64,000 nucleotides of DNA from Phymorhynchus buccinoides (taxonomy: Eukaryota > Mollusca > Gastropoda > Neogastropoda > Raphitomidae): positions 52,116,198 through 52,180,197 of the forward strand of contig CM065698.1 in the NCBI GenBank assembly GCA_017654935.2, given 5' to 3'. Positions 43,501 to 49,500 of the stretch are shown in pieces; within the stretch, counting starts at the first letter, position 1, and the number at the start of each line of letters is the position of its first letter. A program made the position numbers and the translations under genes. The notes under the pieces are model-generated. The model was not told where the DNA came from. It was given only the letters and a program-made list of their open reading frames with translations, and did not search any database.

Positions 43501-46500
43501 AACTTTGATCGCGCATCTGCCTGACGTAGGTGTGTGATGCAGGGTCTTTCCTTACCAGCTCGAAAGAAAGTCTCAGGAACCGGTACGCGATACCGATGAC
43601 ATTCATTTTTATCGGTACTAGACCAAAAAATATCGGTAAAAACCGGCATATGCCGGTCTAACGGAACCTCTGTTAATAATATTATGTTCCGTTTCATGTT
43701 TCTTTCTTAAAGTGTTTATATATGTTGACTATAAATAGTTATGTTCTTATTTGTTTTCTTTATACAACCACATAAATACCCTAAGACTTGAAGACAAGAA
43801 CAAAATATAGTTTTTGTTTAAGGTAGGTAACTTCATTCTTTTACTTATAATTTTAAACCGGAACGACTCCAAACCCACTTCAAGATGAGACAGTAGGGAA
43901 AGATAACCCCAAAGGACCGAATTTTTGAAAGAGTGCTATAGAACACCATGACAGTTGTATGGAAATGGAGGATGACTCCATCTTTGCTGACTTCAAGATG
44001 CCTGACTTGACGGTCAGTCAGAAAATTATACTGTGTTGTACTGTATTGCACTGTGTTGTATAGAACACCATGACAGTTGTATGGAAATGGAGGATGACTC
44101 CATCTTTGCTGACTTCAAGATGCCTGACTTGACGGTCAGTCAGAAAATTATACTGTGTTGTGTTGTGTTGTACTGTATTGCACTGTGTTGTATAGAACAC
44201 CATGACAGTTGTATGGAAATGGAGGATGACTCCGTCTTTGCTGACTTCAAGATGCCTGACTTGACGGTCAGTTTGGGCAGGCTGAGAAGAATGTGGATTG
44301 TGTGTGTGTGCGTTTTTCTGTATTTATTTCACTGAGGAAGAGTTTACTTTAGTGTGTTTGTGTGCACTTTAAAAAAAAAAAAATTGGCATAAAGTAACCC
44401 CAGTTTTGTCATTCTCTGTAAAGGTTCTCTGTGTGTTGTACAATGGGTGGTCTAAATGTTGACTTAACCAGAAAACATCACAGACAACAGAGAGGTAGGG
44501 TTGCCTAGACATAGCAGTTTGTGGCACTCTAACAGTTCTCTGTGTGTTGTACAATGGGTGGTCTAAATGTTGACTTAACCAGAAAACATCACAGACAACA
44601 GAGAGGTAGGGTTGCCTAGACATAGCAGTTTGTGGCACTCTAACAGTTCTCTGTGTGTTGTACAATGGGTGGTCTAAATGTTGACTTAACCAGAAAACAT
44701 CACAGACAACAGAGAGGTAGGGTTGCCTAGACATAGCAGTTTGTGGCACTCTAACAGTTCTCTGTGTGTTGTACAATGGGTGGTCTAAATGTTGACTTAA
44801 CCAGAAAACATCACAGACAACAGAGAGGTAGGGTTGCCTAGACATAGCAGTTTGTGGCACTCTAACAGTTCTCTGTGTGTTGTACAATGGGTGGTCCAGA
44901 TGTTGACTTAACCAGAAAACATCACAGACAACAGAGAGGTAGGGTTGCCTAGGCATAGCAGTTTGTGGCACTCTTAACAGTTCTTGAAAGTTGGTGGTAA
45001 CATGGGAGAGAGAATGTGTGTGTGTGTGCGTGTGCTTGTGCAAGAGATTGTTTCTAAGTTATGTTTTATGTGCATCCTCATGTGTTTGTGAGCGTATGCA
45101 TTCATGTGTGCTTGGGCATCCACTTTTACCCACATATGTGTGCATATGCATAAATATGTCAAAATTAATCTCTATCTATGTTGCAGAGTTCCTTCATGGA
45201 TGAGGTTCTCAAGGCTCTGTTCATTACGGTAATGTGTCAACACAATAATAATAATAATCTATCTATGTTGCAGAGTTCCTTTGACCTAGGCCCTTCCTTC
45301 ATGGATGAGGTTCTCAAGGCTCTCAATGAAAAGGAAAAAGAGGCAGAGGAAGCCGCTGCTAGATCCCCGACCTTCAACGGCTGTGACTTTGGGGATGACC
45401 TTGACCCCAACAGGGTCAACCTTGACGACAAGACGCCATTGGCCGAGGAGAAAACGCCCCTGTTTGAGGAGAAAGGGTTCGCGGCTTTCGCTCAGAGCTC
45501 GGGGCATTTCAAACAGAGGGCCTCTCCTCCGCCCCTGCCTGCCAACCCCCCACGTGTGGTTAGTCACTGTGTGTGTGTGAGAGAGATAGTTTAGGTCCAT
45601 GTTGAATCATTGCATCAGGCATTTCAAACAGAGGGCCTCTCCTCCGCCCCTGCCTGCCAACCCCCCACGTGTGGTTAGTCACTGTGTGTGTGTGTGAGAG
45701 AGATAGTTTAGGTCCATGTTGAATCATTGCATCAGGCATTTCAAACAGAGGGCCTCTCCTCCGCCCCTGCCTGCCAACCCCCCACGTGTGGTTAGTCACT
45801 GTGTGTGTGAGAGAGATAGTTTAGGTCCATGTTGAATCATTGCATCAGGCATTTCAAACAGAGGGCCTCTCCCCGTGCTCAGTTTCTATTTTGCTGACTG
45901 TGTGAAGTGAAGATGGGAGGGGGGGTTAGTGCTCAGTTTCTATTTTGCTGACTGTGTGAAGTGAAGATGGGAGGGGGGGTTAGTGCTCAGTTTATATTAT
46001 TGCTGACTGTGAAGTGAAGATGGGAGGGGGGGTTAGTGCTCAGTTTCTATTATTGCTGACTGTGTGAAGTGAAGATGGGAGGGGGGGTTAGTGCTCAGTT
46101 TCTATTTTGCTGACTGTGTGAAGTGAAGATGGGAGGGGGGGTTAGTGCTCAGTTTCTATTTTGCTGACTGTGTGAAGTGAAGATGGGAGGGGGGGTTAGT
46201 GCTCAGTTTATATTATTGCTGACTGTGAAGTGAAGATGGGAGGGGGTTAGTGCTCAGTTTCTATTATTGCTGACTGTGAAGTGAAGATGGGGGGGGGGGG
46301 GGGGGGGGTTAGTGCTCAGTTTCTTGTTGCTGCTGTGGGTGTCTTGTCTTGGTGGTTTGTTTTAGATTTTTCATGGATTTTCCTGTGTGTTTTTTCTTCA
46401 TCAGAAGCCCTATGTGATGCTATGTTCTTTCATCAAAATTTCTTTGTGTTGGCGGTCGGTATTCATGTTAATTATGACGTCATTATTTTCATCATATTTG

Positions 46501-49500
46501 TCAAAACTCTATTGACTTCCGATTGGTGCTTTCTTTGCTCTGCTCCTCTGTCCAGTTCTGTCAGCACTGGTAGTGTGTAACTGGTCAACCCACTTTTCGT
46601 GTAACACTATCAGTGGGCCGGTCCATCTTGTGACTGCCGCTATGCGCATGATCTTTTTACAGGTGCAGCATCCAGACTTGTCACTTCTCTCTTTCTTTCT
46701 CTATTCTGACTTGTGTATTTTCTTCTTGCCTGCTCTTCCTGGTTGATCCGTCCACTGTCTGCAACGTGTACACATTTCTGCTGCTTTGCTTTGATCCTGT
46801 ACTGTTTCCTGGGGGCAGTACCTGCCTTGCATGATCCTGTGTACACCTGTATGTACCGCTGCCTGTGTAAAGGGCAAGCATATAACCACCAAGGTCACAG
46901 ACAAACGGATACACACACACACACACACAGAGAGACTTAAAAACGCATACACTCACAGATGGTGACACAAGACAAATACTCTCGCATGTACACATGATTA
47001 TATATATACAGAAAACGCATACACTCACAGATGGTGACGCAAGACAAATACTCTCGCATGTAATAATAATAATAATAATGAAGAAAACTTATATAGCGCA
47101 CATTCCAGGCTAGCTGCTCATGGCGCTTTACAAAAAATACATTTAATCAAATCACATCAATACCCATGCCCGCACGCACACAAGCACACACACTGACGAA
47201 CATAGCATATCATTTACACGCGCATGCACACATACATACAGTACATACATACATACGTACGTACGTTCGTACATACATACACACAGACACAAACACACAC
47301 ACATCTCCACACACGTGCATAAGCACATGCCAGCGCGCGCATGCACACACACACACTTTCTGTCTCCCAACTTTCCCATGCCATTCATCATCCACACACG
47401 CTTTCATTCTCACAATCCGATCATGGTGGACAGTAGTGTTCAGAGAATAGATGTACACATGATTATATATATATACAGAAAAAGAGGACAAACACAAATA
47501 AATGTAACAAACGCAGAGCTGTTGTCCTAATTCTTCCATCTATTTTTAGACTTTTTGAAAGACTATTTTGACACACACACCTTTTCTTCTTCATTGATCA
47601 CTCAGTTTTCTATCACGTGAGTGCAGATGCGTCATGCTGCCAGTATGCGCTAGTTGGGCCCAGCATGTCCATCTTTGGCTGGAGAAAATCTTTGTAAGAT
47701 TTGTTTTAAAAAGGCAGGAGAATGGACCAGTAAGGCAGAAAGATAGCTGAAGACAGTAAGCAAAGGGGAAAGGCAGAGTCAAAGAGAGTGACAGATTAGA
47801 GGAAGCTACAAGCACAGAACATCCAGAAGGTGGGAGAACTATTTGTACCAAAGAGTGAGACTAACCCCTGTGTACTCCCTCACTGACCGACTGGCACTGA
47901 CTGACCCTGGTAACGCTGCCCTGTGCTGTCCAGTGTACACTAACCCTGCTGTGTAACCTTGCAGGAGTGCCCGCGGGAGAAGAAGCAGGCCAAGGTGAAG
48001 CCCATGTCGGCCTCTGAGGAGAGGATGATGGAGGACGCCATCACTCTGGCCAACGAGGTGACGGCCACGCGGGCCCAGCGCCACAGCCACTCCCAGAGCC
48101 CCCCGCACACCCCCACGGACAACCCGCCCCAGCACTTCCCAGACTCTGCCCTGGACCCCGCCCCCAGCCTCATCTGCAAGCTGAAGAACTCCATGCGCCG
48201 CTCACCCAAGACGGAGCGCAAAAGGACCTTCTCCGACGACCACCCACCCAAAGACGCGGAGGAGGACTTCTCTCTGGGAGCGCAGGAGGCCTACAACGCT
48301 CTGGTGGTGCGGGGCGGCTCTGACAGGCAGGAGGCCCCCGAGGAGAGGGTGTCCTTGTCCAGCGATGCCGTGTTTTACCCGGAGCCAGTGGAGCTCCCTG
48401 AGGCCAGGCCCTCGCACAGCCACCCGGCCTCCAGGGGCTCCATGCCGCAGCCCCCGCCCAGGCCCATGCCCAAGCCCCGGATGGACTCCGGCGTGTCCAA
48501 GAAGTCGGAGCTGCCTGTCCCTAAACCGCGGCCGGAGATCGTTCAGCGGGTGGAGCCCATCCGGCGGCCCCCGGACAGCCCCGAGGTCCCACCGCCCCTG
48601 AAGGAGAAGGAGTGCGGGGTCCCCGTGCTGAGCCAGACTGCGCGCAAAGAGAGCTGGGCCGACAGCAAGGAGCGCGACAGGGAGCAACTCAAGAGGACCA
48701 TCGAGATCGTGCGGGTGGAGTCGCCCGTCAAGGACGTCCTGGGGCCCGACCCCGACACCAAGGAGTCCACCCCGGAACCCGACTGTGACTCGACCCGTCA
48801 GTCGTGGGCCTCTGAGGGGGGCGGCGGGGGAGACTCCTCCAAGGTGATGTCGCTGTTTGAGGAGGACTTTGCGGAGCCCTCCCCCCGGGAGATCATGTCC
48901 AAGCTGGCGCGGGAGAGCCGCATGCGGCGCCACATGGACCACCAGAGGGCCATCTCCGGGGAGAACCCCGACCCCCAGGCCTCCACCGTGACCAGGACCG
49001 CCAGGCGAGAACCCTCGGGCATCCCCACCAAGGTCCACACCACCACCACAACCACGACGGAGGAGGGAGAGCGGGGAGGGGAGGAGGATGAGGTGGACAC
49101 CAACCCGCTGCGCATGCTGAGGGGCGGGGCCATCCCTCTCAGGACGTCACGAGGAGCAGGTAACTCTTCGCGCCCAGCCTCCGGCGCTAGGCTTTTTCCC
49201 AAGGCTAGGGAGGGGGGTGGGGGGTCTGGGGAGGAGAGGGGGGCCGCTCCCCACTTGCCCCCCAGAGCTAGGAGCGTGAGCGGAGAGGCGGAGGCTTGTC
49301 CCCAGGAAGAGGCGGCACCCATGGTGCCGCCCAGGACCCCCCTGCGCCAGCACAGCCTGCCCGCTCTCAACACGCGGCCCAGAGAGAGGAGACACCCCCT
49401 GGTCTACAGCAAGGCGGCCCACTGCGACTCCCCCTCCCCCTCCCCTTCCCCTAACAACACCCCCACCCCAGACCCCGCCTCCACCACCACCCGCCTTCCT

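Noticed and set aside
41948..44271. Exon 12 copies as alternative cassette exons
   Set aside because: From their TATAG acceptors they are 2 mod 3 in length and would shift the frame, and the acceptors lack a polypyrimidine tract.
44369..45043. 224-residue minus-strand open frame with 37-residue repeats
   Set aside because: The unit is 111 bp, so the frame persists trivially. It runs through TG/CA tracts and has no recognisable domain.
48202..49038. 278-residue minus-strand frame opposite exon 14
   Set aside because: It is the antisense shadow of a GC-rich coding exon. The + strand has the splice sites, phase and ACK-like context.
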